The position numbers and the translations under genes were made by a program. 64,000 nt of DNA. Origin: Brachionus manjavacas (taxonomy: Eukaryota > Rotifera > Eurotatoria > Ploima > Brachionidae). Positions within the stretch are counted from its first letter, which is position 1; every line of letters starts with the position of its first letter. The notes below the pieces were generated by a model. That model was not told the origin of the DNA, ran no database searches, and saw nothing but the letters and a program-made list of their open reading frames with translations. The DNA lies in NCBI GenBank assembly GCA_019054805.1, contig JAHQIY010000009.1, positions 3,596,001 through 3,660,000 of the forward strand, in the 5' to 3' direction. Below, in pieces: positions 1-11,317 of this stretch.

Positions 1-333
1 TTAATCATGACTGCTCTTAATTTCTTTTTGTTTGAAATTTTAAAGGAATTTTTTTGAATCATAAACGAACTCAAATTGCGTAATACTGTCTAATTTAAAC
101 TTTTTATTTGAAATGCATTCACTTAAACATATGAAACGCTTTGTTCTAAACTCAATAAAATTAGAGAGTAATGATTTAGGATCTAATTTTGTTCAATTGT
201 ATCGCCCACTTAATTTTAAAAAATTAATCATTGTTGTTCAAACATGAACTTATTTGACATTACCCACTTCTAAATATTTCATTTAGATAAGATCAAAAAT
301 TTTTTTTTCAATTTGCTTTATTTACATCAAAAA
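1..333. other. AT-rich flank, no gene seen
   Basis: No coding signal is visible. Reading on the minus strand, an AATAAA (317-322) lies 12 nt downstream of the GPCR stop codon and is a plausible polyadenylation signal for that gene. Confidence 0.5.
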
Positions 334-1266
334 TTACCACGAGCAAAAATATTTACTTAGCATTTTTTTGAAAACTTTTTTTAAAGATTTATTAAAAAAA
401 TAAAATACAAAAACATCGGATGTTTTGACAAGCAAAAAAATCAAATTTGAACTAACTAAATAAATTCTATAAAATTTGCTGCTTTGCTCAAATATCTCTT
501 GCATTATGTAAGCGGCCGAGTTTGGCAAGTAGGCACAAAAATTAAAAAATCCCATCACCACTACCATTAGGGTCAAATTCCAGCTCGCCTTGCTCTCATT
601 CTGCCCCAAATGTGACCCACTAGAAAACCTCATAGATCTCTTGATATCCATGCGCTGCTTAAGCTTTATTGCAGTCACTACATTGACCACCAGTATGGCA
701 CTTATTAGCACAAAACCTCTAGTAACTGAGATCGCTATAACCAGCAATTTTCCAAACTCACTTTTGCCAAACTCGTTCAAAACAACCAAGTAATGCGAAG
801 TAAATTTTACACTTTTTGAAAGCAAAAGTGGTAAATTAAGAATGCTTGAAATTGCTATTAAAACCATCGAAATTAAACAGGACTTGTTTATATTGAAATG
901 TTGAATGTTCAAGACAAATGCCAGTCGCTGCAATGACACCAACAATTCAATGAATATGCTGGCATAAGAAGCTATGTTTTTGAGATAATTATAGAATAGA
1001 TAAAGATAGAACTGGGACGGATAGCTGTGACTGAGGCTGCAAAATGAACCACATCTGGGCAAAAATATAAAAAAACATATTGTATAGTAGTACAAATTTG
1101 ATATGGCATTGATTACTAAATATTTGTAGATGACATTTTTTAGGCTAGGATCATTTAGAATGATCAAATTGAGTGCGTTTGCCAAAATGCCACAAAAGCA
1201 AATACTTGGTATAACAAATGTATAAATGAAATCTATTTTTGTATTCAAACTGGCTGAGGAATTCAT
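334..1266 (-). CDS. Divergent rhodopsin-class 7TM G-protein coupled receptor
   Basis: Single-exon 310-residue membrane protein. Seven hydrophobic segments can be traced. The first carries the GxxxN-type motif GILANALNL. The third ends in LLVSLQR, and the last runs into a basic tail (FFNKSLKKVFKK) typical of helix 8. An N-glycosylation site (N-S-S) lies at the extreme N-terminus, before TM1. The class hallmarks are altered: the E/DRY position reads QRL, the TM2 aspartate position appears to be Asn (AISN), and NPxxY is replaced by a DVFVFY-like stretch. It probably senses a peptide or small ligand at the plasma membrane, but the ligand cannot be read from sequence. The start is an ATG and the stop is followed within 12 nt by AATAAA on the same strand. 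It is likely a lineage-expanded orphan receptor. Family assignment is confident, subfamily is not. Confidence 0.8.
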   Translation of the reverse strand: MNSSASLNTKIDFIYTFVIPSICFCGILANALNLIILNDPSLKNVIYKYLVINAISNLYYYTICFFIFLPRCGSFCSLSHSYPSQFYLYLFYNYLKNIASYASIFIELLVSLQRLAFVLNIQHFNINKSCLISMVLIAISSILNLPLLLSKSVKFTSHYLVVLNEFGKSEFGKLLVIAISVTRGFVLISAILVVNVVTAIKLKQRMDIKRSMRFSSGSHLGQNESKASWNLTLMVVVMGFFNFCAYLPNSAAYIMQEIFEQSSKFYRIYLVSSNLIFLLVKTSDVFVFYFFNKSLKKVFKKMLSKYFCSW

Positions 1267-4074
1267 TAATGACAGGTCTCTAGCATACTTGGCTTAATTT
1301 ATATACCGTAAATATGCAAATATTTGGTTTATGTCACCCGTTGTCATCGCATTTTCAGCAAATAGAAGCTTCGTGCTGCTTAAATGTGAGGCATTTATTT
1401 AATTAAATTTAAAAAATTTTATTTAATTTTTGCATGTTGTAGGATGCTGATTGCTGATGTGATTTTTTATTATTTTCCAGAGTTGTTTAAAAGTCACAAG
1501 TCTAGTCCAAGTCCGGATTGTTTTTTTCAAAAGTCCGATATTTTTAAAAATAATAAAAATAATTTTATGTAGTCCTATTAATTTTTTATTGCTTAGCACG
1601 GTTGTGAACATTTGATAAACCCTATAAAAAAAATTTTTTGATATAAAGCCTGATCAAGCAAATTTTATAAAAAATTTAATTAAAAATATAAAACTTATAA
1701 TTATCAAAAAAATAACATGATAATAAAAATCCAAATAAAATTAAAAATCATCTAGATTTTTTGATATTCAATTTTACAGAAAAAATTTATTTGATTTCAA
1801 TGATTTTTATATTAAAAATTTTTTTAAATTAAACTGAGATAAACAAATAGAATCGGGAATCAATCATAAAAATCAAGGACAATAAAATTTCTTCCGTTCC
1901 TGGTAGTCATTGTTGCAGAAAATGAAATTTTCGCCCTCCCAGGTGGTTATTATGGAAGAAAAGCGATTGTTGTTTTTTTTTTTAAATATAATTTAAATTT
2001 TCAAAAAAATAAAAATTAGAGAAAATTTGGATTAGCATATCTTAACTCAATTTCCTGGTGATCAAAAAATATTCAAATAGTTGATATGACCCAACCACAG
2101 TACCATCAGAACCTATTGGGTCTAAACATGAACAAAAAATGCAACTGGTTTCAAAAAATGAATTAAATGTTGTCCGAAATTGAATTAAATAAAAATTCAT
2201 GATTAAATATAGATAAAATTAAGGATATTGTCACGCTGTACAAAATTTTATCTTTTTTAAAAAATTTTTTTTTTTTTTTTTTTTCATGTCGAACCCTCAT
2301 AATTGATCAATACCCTGACCGGACTTATATTCAAATAATTACCCCTTGGTTTTAGTGCGTACCTTAAATTTGAATTTTTGAATTTAAAAACGTCATTTAG
2401 TTCTAAAACTTTACAGTTGTATTTTTCAAAATTTAACCCCACCACTAACTTCTGAAACACCGTCCACGTCAAATAAGAGAAAAAATCCGCAAGCCGAGAC
2501 ACAAATCCAAATTCCTAAAAAGAGGGGGAGGGAACCTGGGAGTAAGAATAAGAAGATAATCAAAAAAGAGGCAGCCATGACGTTGAAATGAATTTTTTTA
2601 TTTTCTTCTAATTCTTACTCCCAGGTTTAGTTTTTTAACCCTGCAGTTGTTTCTTCGAGTTTACGGTATTAATAGACAATTTATTAACCTATTTCGATTA
2701 TTTTTTATTAATTTACTCTTTTAATCAATTTTTTTTCAGGTAAGCAAGAATAGTAATTACACAATTCTAATTAACCTTTATTTACCATGAAGCTATTTTG
2801 AGCCATTCACGCTATTTTGAGAACTGCAACACAAAAGTTAAAAGATTTTTCAGAAAATAAAAATTCATAATTATTTGAATTAATCCGGCACTCAAAGTCA
2901 AAATTTTGGACTTGATGGGACAAAGTCAAAAAATTGTGGAAGTGAAGTTTGGAGCAAAAACTGCTGCAAAATATGTTTTAAAATAAATATTTTACATTTT
3001 TTAACATTACGTGTCGAATAAAAAAAAAAGCAAAAAATTAAATTAATCTTTTAGTGTTGAAGGATTGATCAAATATTGATAGGAATTGAATTAAATGTTA
3101 AGTTTTTTTGCTTTTCTTCTGAATTTTTTTTGATTTTAATTCTAGAAATTTTCAAAATTATCAATTAATTTTTTAATTTTTAAAATATAAATTAAAAAAA
3201 ATAAGTCCAAAATTATGAGAAAAAATGCACTATTTTCGGAATTTCAAATAATTGTATTATTTAATAAATAAAATAAATAAAAAAAAAACTTTTTTTTTCT
3301 GTCAACCCTCTATTTTTTTCAAAATAAAAATTTATTATTATTTCTAAAAATTTCTTTGTTGCGAAAATTTTTCAAACAGTTTTACTTGTAAGTCTGGGTT
3401 GCAGGTAGTTAATAATTTGATTAGAGTGCCAAATGATAGTGATTTCAATTGAGTCTTGACAAATTTTAAAAATTAATTTCACGTATTGAGCAATTTATTT
3501 ATTTTTTTGAAAATTTTTTAAAAACTCCCCATTCCAACTGGCCAAGGCTCAGCCTAAACCATTTCCTAAATAAATTATTTTTGTTTTTTTTCCAAATAAA
3601 TAAATACCCTATTTAAAAAAATTGAAAAATTTTATAAAAAATGAATTTTTTTTCTCCAAAATAAAGTCAGAACAAATGTAATTTTTTATTTGAAAAAGGT
3701 AGATAACAAAAATTAAATGCTAACAATTTTTAAAATGCCATTTTTAACTTATTACATGTATGAACTTGTTTTGACATTTTTTATGTTTAACTTAATATCT
3801 TTTGCGGCATAGCATCATCAATCGAATGGTCTAAATTCCGTGTGTTTTCTAAATGATCCATTTTAACCTCGTTTAGGAGTTGTTCACTTGGCTTCTGTTC
3901 TCTCTAACCGGCAGCATGAATAAAGTTCATTTGATTGATAGTTTGAAAATTTTGGTTTTAAAAATTTTATTTTATAAAATCAATTTTGTGATTCGGAAAA
4001 AAATGATAAAAAAGCAAACTTAGAGTTTGCTTAAAAATAGCTTAAAAACAATGAGAGGAGGTTTTTTGCTGATA
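1267..4074. other. Intergenic AT-rich stretch between GPCR and vWA gene
   Basis: No supported gene. It contains the hairpin at 2533-2627, many A/T homopolymers, and at about 3526-3585 a degenerate piece of the repeat family whose other copies are near 25.5, 32.2 and 47.4 kb (shared block GGCCAAGGCT-AGCCTAAA). Short open frames here, such as 2284-2502 minus, have no recognisable domain. Confidence 0.5.
2533..2627. repeat. Imperfect hairpin, 28-bp arms and 39-nt loop
   Basis: Arms 2533-2560 and 2600-2627 are reverse complements at 26 of 28 positions, with core AACCTGGGAGTAAGAAT on the left arm. The surrounding DNA is otherwise AT-rich, so a GC-containing paired block stands out. It could be a tiny foldback element or a transcribed hairpin; no transposon ends are evident. 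Confidence 0.7.
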
Positions 4075-4944
4075 TCAGAATTTTTCGCATGAAATAGTCT
4101 CACTAATGTCTATGGTCAAACTGTTCCATTTGAATATGCCTTTTAGTTTAAAGTATTCGTTGAGCCTGTCTAAGCCACTGTTTGACTTGACGCATAGAAT
4201 TTTTAAATTCTTGATAAGCTCGGTCTTTTGATGCTCTAAACTGTAGGTTTTTTGCTCAATAAAGTCATGTTTGAGCCGAAAGGCTCCGCTAGTCACCTTG
4301 AAAACGATGCGAATAGTTTTGTCTTTTCTGAGTGCAATATTTGTCCTAAAAAATTGAATCTCATTTCGGTTTAGTTGCACTGATGCCTTTTGGTTTACTC
4401 CTAGGAAAAAGCTTCTTTTTGAAGAAATACCGCTGATGGTATTAAACATCTGGATGGCATTCGCTTGCTCTATTTCCAGCGAGTACAAATAACTTTCTTG
4501 CCTAATTGCGTTTACGACTCTCCTGAAAGAGTTAATGTCAAAATTTTTTGCTATGATAAAAGAAATTTTTGGACGACTCGAACGGAGCTCGTCTGAACTG
4601 AGCATTTTTTGCAGCACTTGAAGTCCATTATGGAATGATGACTCTCTGGATTGTTTGAGGTTAGATAGAATGTACAAGCCCAATTCTTCAGGGTTCAAGT
4701 AATCATCCTCTAGCTTTTTGAGTATGGATGCATATCTGTCAGTTGTCATTATTGCCAGCCGGACAATGCTCGGATTCAGCATCACAATCAAATTATACAC
4801 TTGTAGCTTCAACATATCAAATTTTGTCCGAGGGACATTATCAGATGTGTCGATAAGCAAGTAGAGATCGAGTCGGTGAGAACTTTGTTTGACTAGGGAT
4901 TTAGATAACACGGTAAGCAATAAAAGCAAAAAAATAATTTTCAT
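4075..4944 (-). CDS. Secreted von Willebrand factor A-domain protein
   Basis: 289-residue single-exon protein with an N-terminal signal peptide (MKIIFLLLLLTVLSKS, residues 1-16) followed at once by a vWA-like fold. The first strand is LDLYLLIDTSDN (residues 25-36), and D32-x-S34-x-N36 stands where the metal-binding MIDAS motif DxSxS is expected. The third MIDAS Ser is replaced by Asn, so metal coordination may be changed. Later helices and strands (PSIVRLAIMTTDRYA; RPKISFIIAKNFD) follow the usual vWA pattern of alternating strands and helices to about residue 180. The C-terminal ~110 residues are not recognised and hold two Cys. No transmembrane helix follows the signal peptide, so secretion is likely. 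The partner is unknown, and the annotation rests on fold pattern rather than close homology. Confidence 0.65.
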   Translation of the reverse strand: MKIIFLLLLLTVLSKSLVKQSSHRLDLYLLIDTSDNVPRTKFDMLKLQVYNLIVMLNPSIVRLAIMTTDRYASILKKLEDDYLNPEELGLYILSNLKQSRESSFHNGLQVLQKMLSSDELRSSRPKISFIIAKNFDINSFRRVVNAIRQESYLYSLEIEQANAIQMFNTISGISSKRSFFLGVNQKASVQLNRNEIQFFRTNIALRKDKTIRIVFKVTSGAFRLKHDFIEQKTYSLEHQKTELIKNLKILCVKSNSGLDRLNEYFKLKGIFKWNSLTIDISETISCEKF

Positions 4945-6840
4945 CTAAAATATAAAGAATGATTTTTTTAATGATTAATAGTTTATATAATTTAGAAAAA
5001 ATTTCGCAATCAACCATACGTCAACAGAGTGTATTCCGCCTTAAAATCTTTTTAAATAAAAGCACTTGAAACACTTATTAATTGTTTGTTGGAAAATCCC
5101 GGCTATCTCCAGCATGTTTCCATTCAGAAAAGGGGTCAAATCAAAATTTGTTCTAGCTTATTCGGCTGAGACTTGGAAATTCTTAATTCGATTAAACTGT
5201 TCTGAAAATGTTTGTTATTTCAAATCTACCTCTTAATTTCCACACGCTTTCATTAGTCATTTAACTTTACTTTTAAAATACTTATATTTTTTATTTATAG
5301 AACAAATAACATTTTCAATTGATAATTTATTTACTCTGATATTAGTTTTATTAGTAATAATTAATTGATTCCAATTTTAAATTAAGAAATTTTGAATTGA
5401 TTCGGATGCTTTACCTTTATGAAATTAAGCTCGAAAAAAAAGTAATATGCAATTTCTTTATTATTTGATTTTTTTTGAAAAGAATTTATTCCAAAATTTT
5501 TTTTATTTAATTTCCAGTAAATTAAAAAATAGGCTAAAAATGAGTCACATTTAGTTTTTTGTGATTTTAGAATTAAAACATTTTCCTAATTGTGATTGAA
5601 TTTTTTACTCAAGCTAATGATTACTGATAGCGCAAAAATTGCATTAATAACTTAACAATTTTAAATTTTAAATGCATTTTTTTTTTTAAATTATAAATTA
5701 AGAATTAAATGAAAAGATCCCGAGTGCTTTTAAATTCAATCTCTCTGCTAATAATTTCTCAATATTTATTTTTGATTCTCTTTTGATCCCAAAGCAGCGC
5801 TTTAGTCTTTTGTTTAAATTTTAAAATTGAGCGATGATAAATTGTTTTAATTGCTTTTGGTAAAAACCTCCAAAAGCTAAATTCAATTTTATTTTTTACC
5901 ATTATTAGTATATACATTGAATTTTTTCCAAAAAAATTAAAATTTTTTGATTAAATCTTTTTTAAAATAAAAGCTGATTAATTTATTTATTCCAAATTAG
6001 TTTTGCAATTAATTTTCTTTTTGAAAAAAAATAAAAAAATGTACATGAAAAAAATAATATCTATTTTATTGATTGATTTTAACTAATTTTTAAATTTAAA
6101 AATTAAAATAAATTTTTAAGACTTTGGAAAGAAATCGTGTAATTTTGAAAATTAAAAAAAAAACTATAAAATTCATTCAAGCAAATCAGTCTTGTCTTTA
6201 ATTTTTTAAAATTTTAAATATTTAAAAATACAAAAATTAGACAACTGAAATACGAAATATCTTGAAAATAAATATTAGCAAATTCTATTTTTGATTCTTT
6301 CAAAAAATAATTTGAATAAAAAATTAGAATCTTTTAAAATCCTTCTTTTTATTTTTAATTCTATTTTATCAATTATTTATCTTAGATAGCGCACATGAAC
6401 ATGACTAAATCCACAAGCCTCATGCAAGATAAAAACCCTAAACTAAAATCAGAAATTTGTACTTCATTTTTAAATTCAAACAATTTTATTTTTGGATTTT
6501 AATTTTGTTTGGAAACATTCAAAATTTTAAAGTAAAATATAATTAAGCTGTTTCATCCACTAGAGGGTCCACATTTTCAGTATTGTTTAAAGTATTTTGA
6601 CATAGAGAAATTAAAGAGGAAAAGAAAATAAATTTTTGAATTTATTTTTAAATATTTACTCGACTCGAGTTCATTGATCATGTGTATTTTTATTCAAAAT
6701 TTTTAAGAGTATTTTTTTTATTAGATTTAAGTCTAGATTTTAATCATTTTTATTGAATAATTTAAAATAATGTCAGCCTGAATTTTGTAAAATTTTGTAA
6801 TTTATTTCCAAAATTTAATTTAAATTTGTTTTAAGTTGAA
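4945..6840. other. AT-rich intergenic stretch, nothing recognised
   Basis: About 1.9 kb of AT-rich low-complexity DNA with many A and T runs. No open frame with domain content, no structural RNA and no clear transposon end was seen. Confidence 0.5.
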
Positions 6841-7870
6841 GCAACGAGTTGAGATTGGTGACAGCTACTAGGAATGGAAACCTGTAACCAGTCCCTCAGT
6901 GGAGCGTCTTCGGACCTCTCCTCTTCGTCATAAACGACATGCCAACAGTTGTCAATCACATTATCAAGCTTTTATCAGATGAAAGCAAACTAATTGAGGT
7001 AATAAAGAATAGCAATGACCTTGAGCTTGTCCAAAAAGATCTAGACGCCCTTGTTGACTGGGCCAAGGAATGGCGTATGTTGTTCCACCCGGATAAATGC
7101 ACAGTCAAGGAAATAATTAGGAGAAGCTGTACCAGACCAAAAATCACCATGGAAAAGACAGATTCCTAAAACAGACACGTCCTGGAATATAATTAAGTGG
7201 AACGCGACTTTGACATTATGATATTCTGCAACTTGAAGTCGGAGTATCAGATATCGAATTCGGTGTTAAAAGCAAAAATCGCACTAAGTGTCCTTAGAAG
7301 GACGTTCAAATGCTGGACAACGACCATCTTCAGAAACCTCTACACCACCTTTGTCCACCCACATCTAAAGTACGCCGCTGTCGCCTGGTCACAACATCTA
7401 AGGGGAGACATCACTACCATAGAGTGTGTGCAAAAGAGAGCCGCCAAATTGGTCAAGCAGTTCAAAAACCTTGACTACAGTGAGAGACTGGTGAAACTAA
7501 ATTAGACCTCCCTGGAGGACAGGAGAACTAGAGGTGACTTTATTCAATCTTTCAAGTGTTACACAGGCACAAACACGCTTACGTTCCATTGTTTTATGTT
7601 TAGCTATATTGACGATTAAAACTTGCTTGTTAAAGATTAAAGCTTGGCTCTTAAAAAGCTAAGGGAAGACGCAGCTTTAGGACCAAGGTAAGACACCTAA
7701 AGCATGGAAACTACAAACATAATATGATAGCTAAATAATCATCCAAAAAACAAGTTCAATCTAATTATAGGTTAATTAGGAAGAACAAGTCAATCGTTTT
7801 TCTCATCCAAAAAATTTTTTAATCGTTTAATAGAAAGAAAAAAGACAACGCTTTGAATGATTTTCAACCG
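6841..7870 (+). pseudogene. LINE reverse transcriptase fragment (APE-type, CR1/jockey-like)
   Basis: Decayed 3' half of a non-LTR retrotransposon ORF2. Around 6890-6945 one frame reads the RT box VPQWSVFGPLLFVINDMP, a mutated form of the usual VPQGSVLGPLLF. Next comes the thumb-like ALVDWAKEWRMLFHPDKCTV (up to about 7095), then the C-terminal region (VHPHLKYAAVAWSQHLRGD, VQKRAAKLV) at 7197-7505 and EDRRTRGDFIQ just beyond a stop. The YADD box is unreadable and there are several frame breaks. The organisation matches the LINE at 13.6-16.6 kb but the sequence differs. It is a dead copy. Confidence 0.8.
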
Positions 7871-8539
7871 CAGGTGAGCCTCAGACTCAGTTATTAATCA
7901 ATTATTATTTAGTTTATTTTTTAAAGATATTGTGGTGTTCACCACAGATACTTATCTATTTATTTATTTATTATGTATGTGAGCGTTAAGTTACTTATGA
8001 TATTTATATATTTTATTTTTGTACTATTTATTTTTGCATGTTCGAGTGGTTATATGACTCTCGAGAAAAGGAAAGAGAGGAGAGAGGAGAGAAGCGCATG
8101 GGGGAATCCCGTTTTTTTGGCTTAAGCTCAAAAAAAAGATTTTGAAAAGAAAGAAAAAAGCTTTTCTTTAAATGGACTTTTTAGCAACTTCACAGATATC
8201 ACTTAAAGGAATAAACGGAGTGTCTAATGATACACTTTGATGCAATAAAATAATTTATTGACACATGAGCTTTTTTTGCAATTAAAAAAAATATATTATT
8301 GTAAAATCACGGATTTAGACTTTAGGGATTTAAACCAAGAAATAATTAAACAATTTAATTGTAAAATTTGTAAGTTGTAAATTAAATTTTTTTTCTTTAT
8401 TTTAAAGGCTCTTCTGGATTACTCCTCTTTTTTTTAAACATCATAACTAAGAAAAATAAAATTTTTACCAAACAAATACAAAAATAGCTCATTGAACATT
8501 GATTGAAGTAAATTAATATCCTAACTAATCTACGGGTTA
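7871..8539. other. Non-coding stretch between LINE and Gypsy remnants
   Basis: No gene seen. It contains the small palindrome GTGGTGTTCACCAC followed by TATTTATTTATTTATT (about 7931-7974), which resembles the hairpin-plus-tetranucleotide tails of other retroelement ends in this window. A purine-rich GAGAGGAGAGA tract lies near 8070-8100. Part of this could be Gypsy LTR, but no paired LTR was identified. Confidence 0.4.
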
Positions 8540-9237
8540 AGTTGAGCGTTTGCTTCTTCTTAGATTGGCTTGCGGATTTCTTTTCTTCTTTTGCTGTTAG
8601 CTTATATAGTGGAACAGCAATCTTGGAAAAATTCTCAATAATTCTCTGTATTATTGTGCAAGTCCGAAAAGGCTCTTAAGATGTATTAATGCTTTTGATC
8701 GTTGGAAAAGGGCTTTACATTTCGACTTGTCAGGTTTGATTGAACTACTACAAATTACATGCCCTAAAAATACTATCTCTTGCTTTGCCTCCTCACACTT
8801 TTTCATCTTCACTGAAAGTTGGCTCTCCTTAAATTCGTTGAAAGAAAGTTTGATGTGTTTAAAATGTTCAACAAGTGACTATCTGAATGAATTAGAATGT
8901 CATTACAATTTCAGCAATTAACCTTCTCAAAACTTGTTTAAAAGTTATTGTAATCTATATAGAGCGTTCGTGAGCCCCATGGCATTAGAAGGTCAAACCG
9001 ACCGTAAATGCCGTTATTGACTCTTTCTTCATTCGATTGAAAATAACCAGTATCTGCTGAGATATAGGTAATTCATTATTTAAACACGGACCTTGAATTG
9101 ATTTGTCGATTTCTTCAATATCTTCTCTGTCTAGACGAATTTATTCTGGTGTGTTGACTTTTGAGTTTAGTGGTTGAAGATTCTCGCCTTGATGGTAATC
9201 ACTTGTAGGTTGTTCAAAGCGTACTGTGTTGTCCTGT
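8540..9237 (-). pseudogene. Ty3/Gypsy pol (reverse transcriptase) remnant, downstream part
   Basis: Read on the minus strand, 8700-8870 gives EHFKHIKLSFNEFKESQLSV, then KMKKCEEAKQEIVFLGHVIC. This is the Ty3/Gypsy RT segment that follows the YLDD motif (usual form: EHLxHLxxVF...K C xF xxxxxxFLGHxVS). Towards 8560 it continues into NFSKIAVPLYKLT, the connection region before RNase H. Multiple stops and shifts make it a pseudogene. The upstream part is cut at a TTAA by the piggyBac element and resumes at 11902. Confidence 0.75.
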
Positions 9238-9241
9238 TTAA
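9238..9241. repeat. piggyBac target site TTAA, left copy
   Basis: TTAA directly abuts the left terminal inverted repeat and is matched by TTAA at 11902-11905, the invariant target site of piggyBac elements. Confidence 0.85.
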
Positions 9242-9639
9242 CACTAGAAGCACCAAAATTTCAAACTACATGAAGCACCAAAACGAGTCATTTTGACTCG
9301 TTTTGATAAATAAAGAATAAATCATGTATTAAATGTTCAAATTTATTGAGTTGATTAAATTAATTTAATTAAATCCACACACTGCTTTTTTACATTTTGA
9401 ACAAAAATTTGTCGCTTTATTAACGAATTTGACAAGATACACGTTTAGGGGATAAATTCAGAGTTGTTTTTAAGTCACAAGTCTTAAGTCAAGTCAAGTC
9501 TGACTTGACTCGTAAAAGGGTCTTGAGTCCAGAAAATCAAGAGAATTTATTTAATTTTTACATTTAAGTCACTTGACTGACTTGACTTAAATTTTTTTTT
9601 TTTTAAGTCAAAAAAAAAAGCTCATGTGTCAATTTGTTG

Positions 9640-10770
9640 GAGCCTTCCCTAATAAAACTTAGCCATTTGATCAATAAGATCAACTCAAACTGTTTTTGAA
9701 TTGTAGTCATGGTCAACATTTGTTTTTTTCTTGAGTAAAAAGTAGTCTTCTGGTTCTACATAGACTGTTTCGTGAAACGAACTGATCAATGAAACATTTT
9801 TTTCATACTTGCCTTGGTAAATATTTAGTAAACCACCTGTATCGTGCTCATAGACATGAATAAGTTGAATAAGCTTTTTTACTATATATTCCTCTTGCAA
9901 AACTTCAGCTTCTTTGTCAGAATTTTTGCCAAGAAGGGAAAACCATTTACCAAATATTTAGAATCAACATCGACTTAGAACCAAAATTTTATCCCGAATT
10001 TGTCGGGTCTACTTGCAATAAATTGTATAAATGGACATTTCGATTTAGATGGTAAAAGTTGTTCATCAGTCGTCATAAATTGTCCAGGTAACACATTTGA
10101 GAATTTTCAATTATTCTCTCCAAATCTCACGTATGAGACAAAATTTATCCTTTGACTTTCTGGTAGATCGTGTCTTTTTGTCGTCAAACCTGACAAACTT
10201 CATTATTTTACAAAAATTCGATTTCGACATAAGTTCGGATATTATTGGAATACCATACAATTTTGACCATAAGTCTCCAACCGCTACAAAAAACTCCATG
10301 ACATAGCAAAAAATCTATGAATAAATAAAAGGATGCTAAACTAATTCGAAACGAATATTTATTATTTTCGGCCTCTCGATTAGTTGAATTCACTATTGTG
10401 TCTGTAATTGACTTATCAATTATTATTTGGAATGACGAAAGAGCGCTTGAGTCAACACGTCTTGCAGCAAAGGCAGTTGGACCAGGTTTGCCTGAGAATT
10501 TTACTTGATTTACCACACGTTTAGTCTGGTCAAGATTTATTTTAGTACTCCAGCCTTGGATGACCTGTCGGCAGTAAAAGGAAACTCTCTAACCGACTGA
10601 TCACCTATCGCTTGCTGAATTGCCATTTTAATATTCCATCAATCTTTCGTGCATCAGCTTCCATGTCAACTTCATCTGAATCGACTTATTCGACATCATC
10701 ATCAAATTAAAAAGATTCATCATCTGAAATGTGTTCATCTTCAAACTCGGAGAAATAAACGACGCTGTTC
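9640..10770 (-). pseudogene. piggyBac transposase (DDE_Tnp_1_7) pseudogene
   Basis: Transposase remnant in pieces. An acidic N-terminal region (EDEHISDDESF) lies at about 10700-10755. Next comes GKPGPTAFAARRVDS and a following helix (within 10208-10516). Then MSKSNFCKIMKFVRFDDKKT (10111-10299) gives the family signature xxRFDDxxTR, and KNVSLISSFHETVYVEPEDY (9685-9900) precedes the usual GVDLIDQM region. At that point the frame reads a stop followed by VDLIDQMA, so one nonsense change is directly visible. Frames change between blocks, and the central catalytic DDD region cannot be followed. The element cannot encode its own transposase. Confidence 0.8.
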
Positions 10771-10800
10771 TTCAATTTTGATCGTTTCAGCTTAATGACA

Positions 10801-11317
10801 TCCGTCCAGATCAGAAAGTCTTTTCAAATGATCCCAATGTTAGTTTAGACGACTTCAAAAGAGGTTTTGCCTGGCAGATATTAGGACTGAAAGCATCAAC
10901 ATCGACTCAAGCACGCAGATCAAAACAACCAGAAAAGAGAAAGCGGGAAAGACCTCCAAAAAAAAATGTAAAGGAAGTAGAAAACACAGTACAAGAAGTA
11001 GATACATTCAAGCCAATAGATAAAGAACGCTGTAAGAATTATATTCAGATGTTAAATCAATGTGTGTGGAACAGCTTTCAACATTTCGTAGATACTTTCC
11101 AAGAATTACGCATATTCGTCTAAATGACGGCAATTGGCGTTTGAGCACATGCACTTGTTCATCGTGGTTTAAAAATTACATGTGCAAGCACATCATAGGA
11201 ATTGCCTATCGAGAAAGCTTATTTACAGAATTTCCAAAAGAAGCCTGGACAATAGGACTTGGTCAAGTTGCGAGCGTTGGACGACCACGTAATATGTCGA
11301 AAGCATTGCAAAAATAA
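10801..11317 (+). pseudogene. SWIM-type zinc-finger fragment (MULE-transposase-like C-terminus)
   Basis: The plus strand of the piggyBac right half encodes a basic linker (QPEKRKRERPPKKN, about 10930-10970). In another frame from 11060 it encodes WRLSTCTCSSWFKNYMCKHI followed by IGIAYR. The spacing CxC-x8-CxH is the SWIM zinc finger, and GRPRNMSKALQK at the end matches the usual tail of SWIM-containing MULE transposases. No catalytic domain is present. Because it lies inside piggyBac ends on the strand opposite to the transposase, it may be a captured or nested fragment. Confidence 0.6.

Noticed and set aside
2284..2502. 72-codon minus ORF
   Set aside because: No clear family; possibly retroelement debris, but no motif can be named.
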